Shown here piece by piece: positions 24,775 to 36,521 of a stretch of 64,000 nucleotides of DNA (the stretch's first letter is position 1; each line of letters begins with the position of its first letter). Under the pieces are notes generated by a model. That model did not search any database. It was not told where the DNA came from and worked only from the letters and a program-made list of their open reading frames with translations. The stretch lies in NCBI GenBank assembly GCA_038501785.1, contig JBAMJR010000032.1:53501-117500 (forward strand), in the 5' to 3' direction. Source of the stretch: Myoxocephalus aenaeus (taxonomy: Eukaryota > Chordata > Actinopteri > Perciformes > Cottidae). A program made the position numbers and the translations under genes.

Positions 24775-25036
24775 CAACAGACCAACAGACTGACGGACTG
24801 ACGGACCAATAGACCGACAGACCACAAGACCATAAGACTGACAGACCGCAAGACCATAAGACTGGCAGACAGACTGACCAACAGACCAACAGACTGACAG
24901 ACAGACCAACCGACAGACCGTAAGACAGACCAACAGACCGACAGACCGATAGACCGACAGACCGTAAGACCAACAGACCAACCGACAGACTGACTGACAG
25001 ACAGACCAACAGACAGACAGACAGACTGACAGACCA

Positions 25037-25082
<46 letters not shown>

Positions 25083-25107
25083 CAACAGACCAACAGACAG
25101 ACAGACT

Positions 25108-25158
<51 letters not shown>

Positions 25159-25207
25159 CAACAGACCAACAGACAGACAGACTGACAGACCAACAGACAG
25201 ACAGACA
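24775..25207. repeat. (ACAG)n / GACCAACAG compound tandem array
   Basis: Mixture of ACAG and GACCA units. The minus strand reads through as Cys-Leu-Ser-Val-rich ORFs in three overlapping frames, the mark of a low-complexity repeat and not of a protein. Confidence 0.95.
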
Positions 25208-27019
25208 TTGAGCTGAAAAGGTTGAAAACAGTCATACAGTCGTGAGAAAACAAAATCTGTGTGTTTTTGGCAATGTGGGGAAACAAGAAGCACTTTAACT
25301 TGTAATATAAAGTTGTTTACTTCTATTTATGTTGTTATTCCACTTTGGCCAAATATTAGTATTAAGACGAAGCACAGCAGACATCAGACTGGTGGAAATA
25401 AAACATCCAAAGTATACGTTTCTGAGTTAATTTGACTACTTTGTCTATTTGCGTCTGTAGATTTCTCCGAAACTGAGCAATAGTACCATAAACTAATGCC
25501 TCATCAGCATATTTAATTACGTATAATACAAAAATGAATTCTCTTAATGTAAATAATAAACTGGGGAAGTTTCACCTGTCGAGTCTTCAACATGTCTGTA
25601 ATGTAACTAAACTCTTTAAAGGCCGTCTTCTCTCCAAGAGTTTGTTCTCAGACAGAAACCTTTACATCCAGACCTGAATATATTCTGAAGCGTTCACATT
25701 CAGAGCCTCATTTATACTACTGTACATGTCAGTAACAACAACATGGACAGAGAAGAAGTGACACAAACACATATCCAAAGACCTTTGACTCTAAGATGTC
25801 CACTAAATGAAACATGAATTTTGAGCCTTTTTTTAAAAACTTTATCCAATGTTCAGATTTCTGTCTGGAAATAAACATATTTGATAAGATAATGCATCAT
25901 TTGTTTATTTAAACCATTTTCAGGAAACGTGTAGTACAAAACAACAATTGTCTTAATTAGTTTGTGGTGATATCTATATTTAAATATGTTCCTTTATTCA
26001 GCAGGAGTGTCTCCAAGAAATAATAGATTCATTAATAATAGATTAATTAAGGCCTCAATCTATTTTAGCTCATATTTAGCATATCGAGGTGGATCCTTCT
26101 TTGTCTTGTCTGTCTCGTAGAAACGTAGAAAAGCCCCAAATCAAACCAACAAGTCTCTCAGTCCAGTGAGCACAGGTGTAACTGCTTCATGACACTTTGA
26201 AGGATCTGCTGGTCGTTATGTTTAGAAAACCAACTGTTGGCTGGAGGGAGGATCATGTCTGCTTTCAAAGGAGAGCTCTGTGGTCAGGGACACGTTGTGG
26301 AGGGTTGAACTGGGCTGAACTGGGCTGAACTGGGTTCAATACTTAGTTATCCTTCGTCCCTTCAACATGAGAACTGGTTTTGGGGTTTTGCTCAAACGAG
26401 CACAAACTATCTTTCCAGCTTAAGAGCACTGGTTACTGGTCTGACTGGGAACCTGAGGGAGGGTCCAGTATGAGCAGGTCGATCCTCCAGCAACATCTCA
26501 CACTAAATGAGATACATCTTTTATATATCAACTGATTGGAGAGCATTTTGATCTTTTTCTCATTTTATCTTTGCCTAAAGAATTATAATAATAACAATAA
26601 AATAATCAATAAGCTATCATATAAGTTCCACTCCAGTTTCAACAGAATGAATGCACGATATCCCTCAATGCTTCAAATAAAGGCGGGAAAACGTTCCCTT
26701 GTGTTTTGATTCCTGTTCCAGGGAAACGCGTTCCAGCTGAACTGGTTTGGAGGTGAATGTGTTCTCTCAGTTTGAAACACGCGACTAACATTGTACTGAA
26801 ACAAAGCAACACAACTATAGGACTTCACACTAATAATAACACACGTTTCCCTCGTAATGTAACGCACAATGCAGTTATGTCCTTCTCTGCAGCAGCGCTG
26901 AGGGACAGAGAGCACCTGTCAATCATCTCTATCCATCACACACCTGAGACTGGAACACACGTCATGCTTCCATCTCCCAGAGCTCGTCTGCTTTATGACA
27001 CTTCAATGAGCTTCAGCTC

Positions 27020-27122
27020 AGATCACCATCATGTTGGTGCTTCATCATCACCATCATGTTGGTGCTTCATCATCATCATGTTGGTGCTTCATCACCATCA
27101 TGTTGGTGCTTCATCATCATCA
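27020..27122. repeat. ATCATGTTGGTGCTTCATC short tandem repeat
   Basis: Four to five copies of CACCATCATGTTGGTGCTTC with ATC variation. Confidence 0.85.
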
Positions 27123-27294
27123 GTTCAACGCAGCTTCTTTCTGCTGAAGCTGCAACTTTAACTTCTTCAGCATTTCAACTGGTTGAACTACACATGTGAA
27201 TATTAAACCTGTTCTAGTTCCATTTGCTACCTTTCCGTGTACGTGCACACGTCATAACGTGTCAGATCTGGTCTCTTGTTTCTCCTTTGGGGGT

Positions 27295-27440
27295 TTAATT
27301 CATTTATTGCCCTCTGTTTATTGTTAAATGTTTTAGTTTTTTAGTTTATTTGTTAAATGTTCAATGTGGTGCACCTCCCACCAGGACAAAGTCCTTGTAT
27401 GTGAAAACATACATGGCAATAAATGGTTCTGATTCTGATA
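27295..27440 (+). mobile_element. LINE 3' tail, family A copy 3
   Basis: Contains GTGCACCTCCCACCAGGACA, CCTTGTATGTGAAAACATAC and GGCAATAAATGGTTCTGATT, ending in TTCTGATA. It lies about 100 bp upstream of the putative pitx3 promoter. Confidence 0.65.
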
Positions 27441-27540
27441 ATAATTATAATAATTATGATTCTCATAAAATAAGATGAATAAAAGAAAAGAATGAAATAA
27501 AAGACTCCGTAAGATCTTTTGAAGTTCTCACCTAAACAAA

Positions 27541-27861
27541 CTGCGAGGCTGCAGGAGAGAGAGAGTCAGACAGAGAGCCAATGGGAGCGCAGATGAGGAG
27601 TGTGTGTGTGTGTGTGTGTGTGGGAGAGAGAGAGAGAGAGAGAGAGAGGGGCCGTCCTCCAGTGGACCTGTCCCCCCCTGTATGTGTGGATCAGCCTCCA
27701 GCTCCTCTCCTTCATGTCTGACAGCACAGAGGAAGCAGGAGGAAGAGGAACAGAGTTGTGCCGCCGCGGGGAGCTTCGTGTCCATGTAGCAGCGCACTGA
27801 GGCCGGAACCAGCAGCAGCAGCCCTCCTCCACGGATTACTTTAACCTCACCGGGACCCGAT
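27541..27861 (+). other. pitx3: Probable pitx3 noncoding exon 1 and promoter-proximal region
   Basis: A GC-rich stretch with a CCAAT box at 27578-27582 on the plus strand, followed by GT and GA microsatellites, ends in a strong splice donor CCGAT|GTAAGT (donor GT at 27862). The 5' untranslated exon would join to the acceptor at 36310. No ATG in frame with the pitx3 protein is needed here; the coding start is in the next exon. Vertebrate Pitx3 genes have a noncoding first exon, which supports the reading. The transcription start is not defined by the sequence and I saw no TATA box, so the left boundary is arbitrary. Confidence 0.5.
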
Positions 27862-28192
27862 GTAAGTCACACTTTACGCTCTCTTGTTGTTTTATTATTT
27901 CATTTAATCTCCCTTCAATCCATCCAGCGCTGTTTTATTTGTGCGTAAAAGTTGAGTTGGAAACTCCAGCCGGGAGCAGCTGGAGCTTCATAACTCATGT
28001 TCATAAGTACGATGCTCTGGAGGAAAGGAAAGGAAGGAAGGAAAGGAAAGGAAGGAAAAGGCCTTCAGAGCAGCTGTTCACTGCGAGGCGCGGCGGGTTG
28101 TGTTGTTGATGAGGCGACACGTCGGGCAACGGGACGTGTTTAAAAGTGTGTGTTGTGTCTTCTCCTCAAATGACCACCGTGATTACACAATA

Positions 28193-28251
<59 letters not shown>
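28193..28251. repeat. (TA)n microsatellite
   Basis: About 29 TA units in pitx3 intron 1. Confidence 0.97.
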
Positions 28252-28252
<1 letters not shown>

Positions 28253-28327
28253 TACAATTAATGTAAAACTCTCAGATCAGAGATGAACGCGCTGCGTGTC
28301 TCTGGGCCTCGCTGTTGAACATCAGGT

Positions 28328-28361
<34 letters not shown>

Positions 28362-28527
28362 AGTGAGAGACATGAGAGCAGGCTGGGTTACCGCAGCAGG
28401 AAGCTGAATGATCGTGTTTACAGTTTGATGTGTTTTTACTTCACATTTTGAAGACTTCCGCTGTGAAATATTTGGGAGGTCAGAAATATTTATGTGTGGA
28501 GGAACCGGGTCGAGGCAGCAGGTGATG

Positions 28528-28672
28528 CACAGAACACAGAACACAGAACCACAGAACACAGAACCACAGAACACAGAACACAGAACCACAGAACACAGAA
28601 CACAGAACCACAGAACACAGAACACAGAACCACAGAACACAGAACCACAGAACACAGAACACAGAACACGGG
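28528..28672. repeat. Tandem repeat of ACAGAACC/ACAGAACAC units
   Basis: Alternating CACAGAACACAGAAC blocks, 7-8 bp per basic unit, near the start of pitx3 intron 1. Open frames on both strands are artefacts of the repeat. Confidence 0.9.
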
Positions 28673-28864
28673 ACAGAACCAGCGCGCACGCTCCACAAAA
28701 TATACACACAATAAACACAATAAACTTAAATCTTATTTATGCTTATAATATCTGCATCCATATTGCACGGTATGTTAAAAGGTTTTAATATTTAAGAGGG
28801 ACGTAAATGATATAATATTTAAAAGTTATTTATTGACATTGATTTGGAACTATTATTGACAATA

Positions 28865-28871
28865 ATAATGC

Positions 28872-28918
<47 letters not shown>

Positions 28919-29095
28919 CAATAATAGTAATAGTAACAATAATAATTAATTGTGATGATAATAACAGTATTAATGGCGATGAGTGGTAACTGTAATAATA
29001 ATAGTAATAATAACAATAATAATTAATAATGATAATAAAACAGTATTAATGAGTGGTAACTGTATTAATAATGATAACTAAATGATATAAAACAC
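28865..29095. repeat. (AAT)n-rich region
   Basis: ATAATAATAATAAT runs interspersed with AAC and AGT variants, plus a duplicated block GAGTGGTAACTGTA at about 28980 and 29048. Confidence 0.85.
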
Positions 29096-29989
29096 AAGCG
29101 TTCTTCTGAGGTCCTCCTCGGCGGATGGATATTGTGTAAAAGTGTCAGTATTGATTATAAAAGTAGTTCCGGGCCGTTATGAGGCTGAATCCATGAACCC
29201 TGATCACATTCTGCATTATCCGTCAGAACACATGCATTAATAAATAATCTGTAAATGTGGAAATCGAAATGTCAAACACGCAAAGCAACGGCTCATCCAT
29301 AATTATTATTTTATAATAACAATATGAAAAGGCTTAATCCTTCATTTAAAGCTCAGCTCACGGTCTTTTATTAAAACAGGCGACTTTCGTTTTTTTTATT
29401 TTTATTTTTTTTGCTCAAAGCCCGCGCTGTTAATGTATAATTAATTAACCTTAATAATAAATAAATCAAAGGCGGCAGATTTACTCCAGAAGTCCCGGCT
29501 CATATTTCTCCAGCAGGCCTTCAGTTATCGCCTCTTTTGCATCAGCTGAGGACATATGAAAATCACATTTGTTTAATTGAAGTTCACGTTTGGCCTCGAG
29601 GTAGAATGTAAATGTCTTTGAGTGGTTCTCACCCCGCGGCCTTCAGCCCGCCTCCGGCCGGCGGGCGAGAACCCATGATGCGGGAATGAAGCGCACAATA
29701 ACGTGATGAAAGCGCATCATTGCGCGGCCTTTAGAGGCCAGAAATATGTATCTACACACATTAACATTTATTCCTTTAAAACTATTAACGGCAAAAAGAA
29801 AAAACGTACTTATTATAACTCATATTCTCATAATATTATCACCTAAACTTAACCGTCGATGCATTTAACAATAAACATGATTTATGGGATGCTCAACAAA
29901 ACGGTGTTGCACTCTGGACAATATGCCGTGATGAGTTATGATATGAGTGTGTATATGAGTGTGTATGAGTGTGTATGTGTGTGTTAATC

Positions 29990-30200
29990 ATGCTGGATCT
30001 CCTCGGCCTCTCCTCTCAATATGCAAATGGAGTTATAGAGAAATTAACATCTACAAACATTGGACTGGAATTCCATCTGCCGCCTCTTCGAGGAGGCCCT
30101 TAATAAGTTCTCAGCCCGCAAAGTGACACACATCTTAATCAACTCTTAATCCCGGGAATTAATTCTCCACGCGTTTATGAATAATTCCGCGCGCTTAATG
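29990..30200. promoter_or_regulatory. Candidate conserved regulatory element in pitx3 intron 1
   Basis: Complex, non-repetitive sequence with an octamer ATGCAAAT (about 30020), many TTAAT/TTAAC homeodomain cores, and a K50-type site TAATCCC (about 30148). It is embedded between minisatellites and microsatellites. The look is that of a developmental enhancer, but no alignment was possible. Confidence 0.3.
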
Positions 30201-30599
30201 CGCGCACTCCGTGGAAAAAGGCGAGCAGTCTGCCGCGCGCGCGCGCCGCCAGATGGACCCGCCAATATCCCCAAAAAATGAGAGGATTCTTGCTCCATTA
30301 TTATGTTTTTTTTTTTTTCTTTTCTTTTCTTATCATCAGCACATATATATTTTAATGAGATCGGTTCTTATGCAAAGCGCTGCTTGTGCAAACTCTCTGC
30401 TGCTGATGGGTCCGATGAGCAGGAGGCCCCGGCGGGTCAGCGGCATGGCGGCGGCTCCAGGAAGTAGACGGAGCCCGCAGCTTCATTTGAGATGCTCGGG
30501 CTCAGGGAGGCTGTCAGCCGGCAGCTCGTTAGCTCAGTGAGAGCCTGTTGGTCACAGTGAGCTCTCTGGACTCTGGAAATATAATCATGTGGCGCCTCT

Positions 30600-30679
<80 letters not shown>
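30600..30679. repeat. (GT)39 microsatellite
   Basis: Perfect GT run of about 79 bp in pitx3 intron 1. Confidence 0.98.
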
Positions 30680-30680
<1 letters not shown>

Positions 30681-31864
30681 TACTGACACCTTGTTCTGGA
30701 CCAAGTGACGGTCTCGCATCATCTGCAAAAGGAAAAACATACTTATAACTAACATGATCATAATATTAGCACCTAAACGTAACTGTTGATGAATTCCACA
30801 ATGAACACATGATTTATGAGACGCTCCCTCTCCGCTTCAAATCATTTCTGATGGCCAACAAAACGTTGTTGCACACGGACGCCCGTCCCTCCATCACAGC
30901 CAGGGCGGATGGACTCCCAAATACCATTCTGACCAGAATACTGGCCCTGGCTCTCATGGAACACCCAGAGAAAAGGCTCCACACCCGTCTACAGCGAAGG
31001 TACCGCCGCCTTGAAGACGTCGGCGTCGTTCGAGCCGACTTGTATTTGTGCCGAGTTGTTTGACTTGTTTCCGTTTGACTCGTGCGGAAGGTCGGAGCGC
31101 CTCGACCTTTGAGAGAGGAGTCAGAGGAGCCGTGCGGCGGCGGCGAGGCGGCTTCTGTTTGCCAGATCTGTAATTGTAATACTGAACACGGTGCGGCTCC
31201 GTCCGACGAGGCTCGCCCCAAATGTCAGAGCAGGGTTGTTGGAAAGAGACACAGTGAGACACGTGTGACCCGTAGAAACACAGAGGAGCCAACACACACA
31301 CAGGAAGTCAAACGGCAGGTCACGTTTGACTTCATGTAGAAACCCAACAACAATAACTGGCTGGTATTGAACCATCCAACGAAACCAGAGAGGAAGAAGA
31401 TAAAGGATATCGGCCTGTGATCTTTCTGACCCACAAACCCATACCAGAGGCTCTTAACCTGGAGCCGCAGCAGAGGCCGATACTTACGGAGGTAATCTCT
31501 CTTCTGGGAGACTCGACCTTCTCCTCCGCCTCACATCTCTCCTCCCATGATGCAGCGGGGGCCTCCGGCCGGCAGCACGATACCGTCTTCCTGTCTCCTA
31601 ATCTGTAGTGAAATGTGCCGATCGTTCTCACGCACGCTGAATACAAAACAGATGCAAGTCTTTCTTGAGAGTCTCTGCAAAGTCAGATGTCCGTCGCGTT
31701 AGCGGTGACACTGGAGGAGGCGGGGCTCACCGGCCGGGACAACATGGCGGACGTTTGATGGAAAAAGACGTGGATCACTATCAGATGTCTGGAATCAGTG
31801 GTTACAAGGTGCTACACCTTTAATCACCACATGCAGGTCGGCTTTAGAGGAGCATGGTGCTGCT

Positions 31865-32185
31865 GAGGAAGAGGAAGAGTTCAGGAGGAAGAGGAAGAGG
31901 AAGAGTTCAGGAGGAAGAGTTCAGGAGGAAGAGTTCAGGAGGAAGAGTTCAGGAGGAAGAGTTCAGGAGGAAGAGTTCAGCGGAAGAGTTCAGGAGGAAG
32001 AGGAAGAGTTCAGGAGGAAGAGTTCAGCGGAAGAGTTCAGGAGGAAGAGGAAGAGGAAGAGTTCAGCGGAAGAGGAAGAGTTCAGGAGGAAGAGTTCAGG
32101 AGGAAGAGTTCAGAGGAAGAGTTCAGAGGAAGAGTTCAGGAGGAAGAGTTCAGGAGGAAGAGTTCAGGAGGAAGAGTTCAGCAAC
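31865..32185. repeat. GAGTTCAGGAGGAA minisatellite
   Basis: About 20 units of GAGTTCAGGAGGAA with shorter GAGGAA and GAGTTCAGCGGAA variants. The plus-strand ORF 31854-32198 (RKSSGG repeats) is purely this array. Confidence 0.9.
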
Positions 32186-32823
32186 ACGTTGGTTCTGATA
32201 GCGGTGGCCTAGAAACATTAGCATTAGCATTAGCATGCAGACAACAGACAAGAGTGGATTAGATGAATGAGTGAGGGCATACGGGTGGGGAGGCCTCGGT
32301 CACCAGCTGGTATTGTCTTGTCTTGCCACATGACCAAATAGAGACATGGACAACATCAATATTACCCAGAACTCATCAGTGCATTTCTGTAGATGACAAA
32401 AATGGCAGAAAAAAATAAGAAATGGTTCCTTTAGTTTATTTATAGTCGTATAATTTATGTAGAAGAAGTACCGTTTTGTTATAGATATAGCTACTGACTA
32501 TTTAAAATATATACGTATACAGAGATGCTTTGGTCTTTTTGGGGAGATATAAGAGATCTTCCATTTTCTAATGTGTATCCTGAGTGATCTCCAAGTCTGG
32601 TGTCCCAAACCAGCTCTCTCAACAAGATATCACTTATTTAATGTAGTTAGTAAATATCTAGAGAACATTAAACAAGACCGGATGTAACCCTCGAGAGAGA
32701 TACATACATCTAAAGACTAAGACCTTGATCCTGGTGTTCAGGACTCAGGAGGTTCTGGGTCTCGTCTCTCTCACGGCCCAGCGGCTGAACTGAATCCACA
32801 CGGATGTTCAGAGATGCAGAGGG

Positions 32824-33945
32824 ACATGAAGACACGTCAAGAGTTTCACATGGAGACATGAAGACACGTCAAGAGTTTCACATGGAGACATGAAGACACG
32901 TCAAGAGTTTCACATGGAGACATGAAGACACGTCAAGAGTTTCACATGGAGACATGAAGACACGTCAAGAGTTTCACATGGAGACATGAAGACACGTCAA
33001 GAGTTTCACATGGAGACATGAAGACACGTCAAGAGCTTCACATGGAGACATGAAGACACGTCAAGAGTTTCACATGGAGACATGAAGACACGTCAAGAGC
33101 TTCACATGGAGACATGAAGACACGTCAAGAGCTTCACATGGAGACATGAAGACACGTCAAGAGCTTCACATGGAGACATGAAGACACGTCAAGAGTTTCA
33201 CATGGAGACATGAAGACACGTCAAGAGTTTCACATGGAGACATGAAGACACGTCAAGAGCTTCACATGGAGACATGAAGACACGTCAAGAGTTTCACATG
33301 GAGACATGAAGACACGTCAAGAGTTTCACATGGAGACATGAAGACACGTCAAGAGTTTCACATGGAGACATGAAGACACGTCAAGAGTTTCACATGGAGA
33401 CATGAAGACACGTCAAGAGTTTCACATGGAGACATGAAGACACGTCAAGAGTTTCACATGGAGACATCAAGACACGTCAAGAGTTTCACATGGGGACATG
33501 AAGACACGTCAAGAGTTTCACATGGAGACATGAAGACACGTCAAGAGTTTCACATGGAGACATGAAGACACGTCAAGAGTTTCACATGGAGACATCAAGA
33601 CACGTCAAGAGTTTCACATGGAGACATGAAGACACGTCAAGAGTTTCACATGGAGACATCAAGACACGTCAAGAGTTTCACATGGAGACATGAAGACACG
33701 TCAAGAGTTTCACATGGAGACATGAAGACACGTCAAGAGCTTCACATGGAGACATGAAGACACGTCAAGAGTTTCACATGGAGACATCAAGACACGTCAA
33801 GAGTTTCACATGGAGACATGAAGACACGTCAAGAGTTTCACATGGAGACATGAAGACACGTCAAGAGTTTCACATGGAGACATGAAGACATGTCAAGAGT
33901 TTCACATGGAGACATGAAGACACGTCAAGAGTGTCACATGGAGGA
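32824..33945. repeat. 32-bp minisatellite, about 35 copies, in pitx3 intron 1
   Basis: Unit begins ACATGAAGACACGTCAAGAG and ends TTTCACATGGAG; the period measured from 32824 to 32856 is 32 bp. Variants are a T/C change (GTTTC/GCTTC), GAAG/CAAG and one ATGTC. Each unit carries an E-box-like CACATG and an ACGTC half-site. Confidence 0.95.
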
Positions 33946-34017
33946 CCTGAGTCTGTTCAAGGGTTCAACCACAGCGTGAACCCTGATGCTGCTGCCGGGC
34001 CGGGCTCCACCTTGACC

Positions 34018-34245
34018 CGCAGAGGTCACGTGTGACTGGACCATAAGAGGTCACGTGTGACTGGACCATAAGAGGTCACGTGTGACACACAGAGGTCACG
34101 TGTGACACACAGAGGTCACGTGGGACTGGACCATAAGAGGTCACGTGTGACTGGCATAGAGAGGTCACGTGTGACACCCAGAGGTCACGTGTGACACCCA
34201 GAGGTCACGTGTGACACACAGAGGTCACGTGTGACACACAGACGT
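34018..34245. repeat. Tandem array of ten GAGGTCACGTG E-box units
   Basis: Ten copies of GAGGTCACGTG, nine followed by TGAC and one by GGAC, separated by ACACACA, ACACCCA or TGGACCATAA spacers of about 22-25 bp. An eleventh partial GACGTGTGA follows. CACGTG is the canonical E-box. Confidence 0.9.
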
Positions 34246-34249
34246 GTGA

Positions 34250-34328
34250 AGAGGAGGAGGAGGAGGGTGAGGAGGAGGAGGGGGTGAGGAGGAGGAGGAG
34301 GAGGAGGAGGAGGAGGAGGAGGGTGAAG
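34250..34328. repeat. (GGA)n / GGAGGAGGGTGA low-complexity run
   Basis: Purine-only repeat directly following the E-box array. Confidence 0.85.
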
Positions 34329-34454
34329 AGTGAACTCCTCTGTGTAAACTCCTGTTAGATGTGGTCTGACGTTTCTTTTAGGAAGTCAAACACTTTTCCA
34401 GCTGAATAACTTCTAAACCGACTTCTCAGGTAGAAGAAGTCACAGGAGGACAAC

Positions 34455-34795
34455 ATGACATCACATTACATTATTACATTACATTACATTATATTTCATT
34501 ACATTATAGTATTATATTACATTATATTATATTTCATTACATTATAGTAGTATATTACATTATTACATTACATTACATTCATTACATTATATTTCATTAT
34601 ATTTCATTATATTACATCATTACATTACATTATATTACATTATATTTCATTACATTTCATTACATTTCATTACATTATATTATTATATTACATTACATTA
34701 CATTCATTACATTATATTTCATTACATTATATTATTATATTACATCATTACATTACATTATATTACATTCATTACATTACATTATTACATTTCAT
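34455..34795. repeat. ACATT pentamer array
   Basis: TTACATTACATTATATTTCA-type text repeated with TATAT and TTCAT variants over about 340 bp. Confidence 0.9.
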
Positions 34796-36283
34796 TTAGC
34801 TGACACTTTTATCCACACAGATTTACAATAAGTGATTCAACCATGAGCACAAACTCAGAACAACAAGAATCAAGAAAGTACAGTTTCTTCACTAAAGTTA
34901 AACTACAAAGTGCCATCAGTAAGAGACATGTAAGTGCTGCTAACGTGCTGCTAAAATGCTACTTTCCTGGTTTAAAACGATGTGTACCAGGCAACATGGT
35001 TACCTTTTGGAGCAACCCTCTGGATGCTTGTTTTGATCACATGAAATGTAAATATTATAATAATGATTGACTTTCCAAGTCCCTCCTCCTGAACCCTGCC
35101 AGTTGTTCAAGGCGTCAGCTGGGATAATGAACTGCTGTTCCTGGGAGACGGGTCCATCTCTCTGTGTTTTATCCACAGCAGTAACTCTGTAGCGCTCAGA
35201 AGCTGAGAACAGAGTCTTGTTATAGCCGCCTATGTCTTATATGTCATGTGAAGGATCCCGACCCACAGGGAGCAGAGATCAAAGAGGACACAGAAACACA
35301 ACTCAGTGCTAAATTAAACAAATGCACGCAAACCCGCGTCAGGTGGAGCGACCACACATTTAAATACTCATATTTTGCCCAAAGCGGAGGCCGGATACGG
35401 AGCCTCCAGAGAGGAGGCATGTCTGCAGGGACGAGAGGAGCTCTTCAACCAAATATGTATTCTGGCAAAAAACTGCTCGCCATGACAAGAGACCATAATT
35501 AGAAATGAATGCACTGACCACCTGATCACTTCATCATGTTGTTGTCTCCCTTTTAGAATATTAACTGAAAATGTAAATATTGTAGTTTTTTTTTTTTTGC
35601 CATCCCTTTCATTATTAAAAATACTTAACTTCACTCAATCAAAACCAATACTCTTAACATATAGAGCTATGTTATATATTAAATATAGCAAATATAGTTA
35701 CGATAAGAAAATACAACTTTTAATTTTATTTATTTTTGCAAAATATTTTTGGGTCATAAACCAAAATACCAGAAACACATATATGAACTTATTATGTTCT
35801 CAAGGGGTTTCTGTATATTATACCTTTTTAAATGATTCAAAGAGGCCTCGTGGTTGAGGAGATAATCTGAATCTAGGATATATATATGAGTATATTCACT
35901 ATTTGGATTGTCGGAAAACAGGGCTTATAAGGTTAATAAATACAATAAATAGATAAAGAAGACAGAAGGAAAGCACTGCCATGTTGATGAAGGTGTTTCT
36001 ATACAACCCTCCTTTCATGTCGCTGGAAATCCTGCAGGAAAATATGATTATTTACAGGCTTATTACAAGTCTTTCAGAATATTACAGGAAGGAAACACAC
36101 ACCAGGAGCATGTAGAATATCCTGGTGAAGTTATAATATTACAGAATGATCATCTGAATATGAGAGAAAACACAACATGCCGTCGTTATTGTGCACATTG
36201 CAGAATATTAGAGATGACGTTCTGCTATAGGGATGTTGTGACATCATTATATAATTATGATCAGTACAAGTGCAATGTATTAA

Positions 36284-36307
36284 TGTGTGTGTGTGTGTGT
36301 GTGTGTG
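36284..36307 (+). repeat. (TG)12 at the pitx3 exon 2 acceptor
   Basis: Twelve TG units followed at once by CAG and the exon. Confidence 0.98.
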
Positions 36308-36310
36308 CAG

Positions 36311-36428
36311 AACCTGGGCATGGACTTCAGCCTGCTGGCGGACGGTGAGGCCCGCAGCCCGGCGCTGTCGCTCTCTGACTCCGGGACCCCGCAGCACGAG
36401 CCCGGCTGTAAAGGCCAGGACAACAGCG
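36311..36428 (+). CDS. pitx3: pitx3 exon 2 (first coding exon)
   Basis: Acceptor (TG)12CAG ends at 36310; the ATG is at 36320 in the context GGGCATGG; donor AGCG|GTCAGT at 36429. Nine untranslated bases precede 36 complete codons plus one base, which pairs with AC of the next exon to make Asp37. Encodes the acidic/serine-rich N-terminus. The only in-frame ATG after the acceptor is the start. The exon is bracketed by a TG run immediately upstream and a long CA run about 30 bp downstream. Confidence 0.95.
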
Positions 36429-36457
36429 GTCAGTGACCCTGGAGCACCGCGCACCTG

Positions 36458-36521
<64 letters not shown>

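Larger units (their letters stand above)
18170..27540. other. Interval between gbf1 and pitx3
   Basis: Holds the candidate gbf1 leader region, hairpins at 18734 and 20533, LINE tails, a SINE fragment, one hAT-like MITE, the GCTAAC repeat and the ACAG array. An ORF of 113 residues on the minus strand (19272-18931) and a C2H2-like reading at 22340-22163 are the only coding-like signals, both weak. 25210-27020 shows nothing recognisable. Confidence 0.5.

Noticed and set aside
24700..25293. 197- and 184-residue minus-strand Cys/Leu/Ser/Val-rich ORFs
   Set aside because: Three overlapping frames are open because of the ACAG/GACC repeat; not a membrane protein gene.
31854..32198. Arg/Ser/Gly-rich 114-residue ORF
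   Set aside because: Entirely the GAGTTCAGGAGGAA minisatellite inside pitx3 intron 1.
32824..33945. CRISPR-like array
   Set aside because: The 32-bp units are directly adjacent with no variable spacers, and the DNA is vertebrate.
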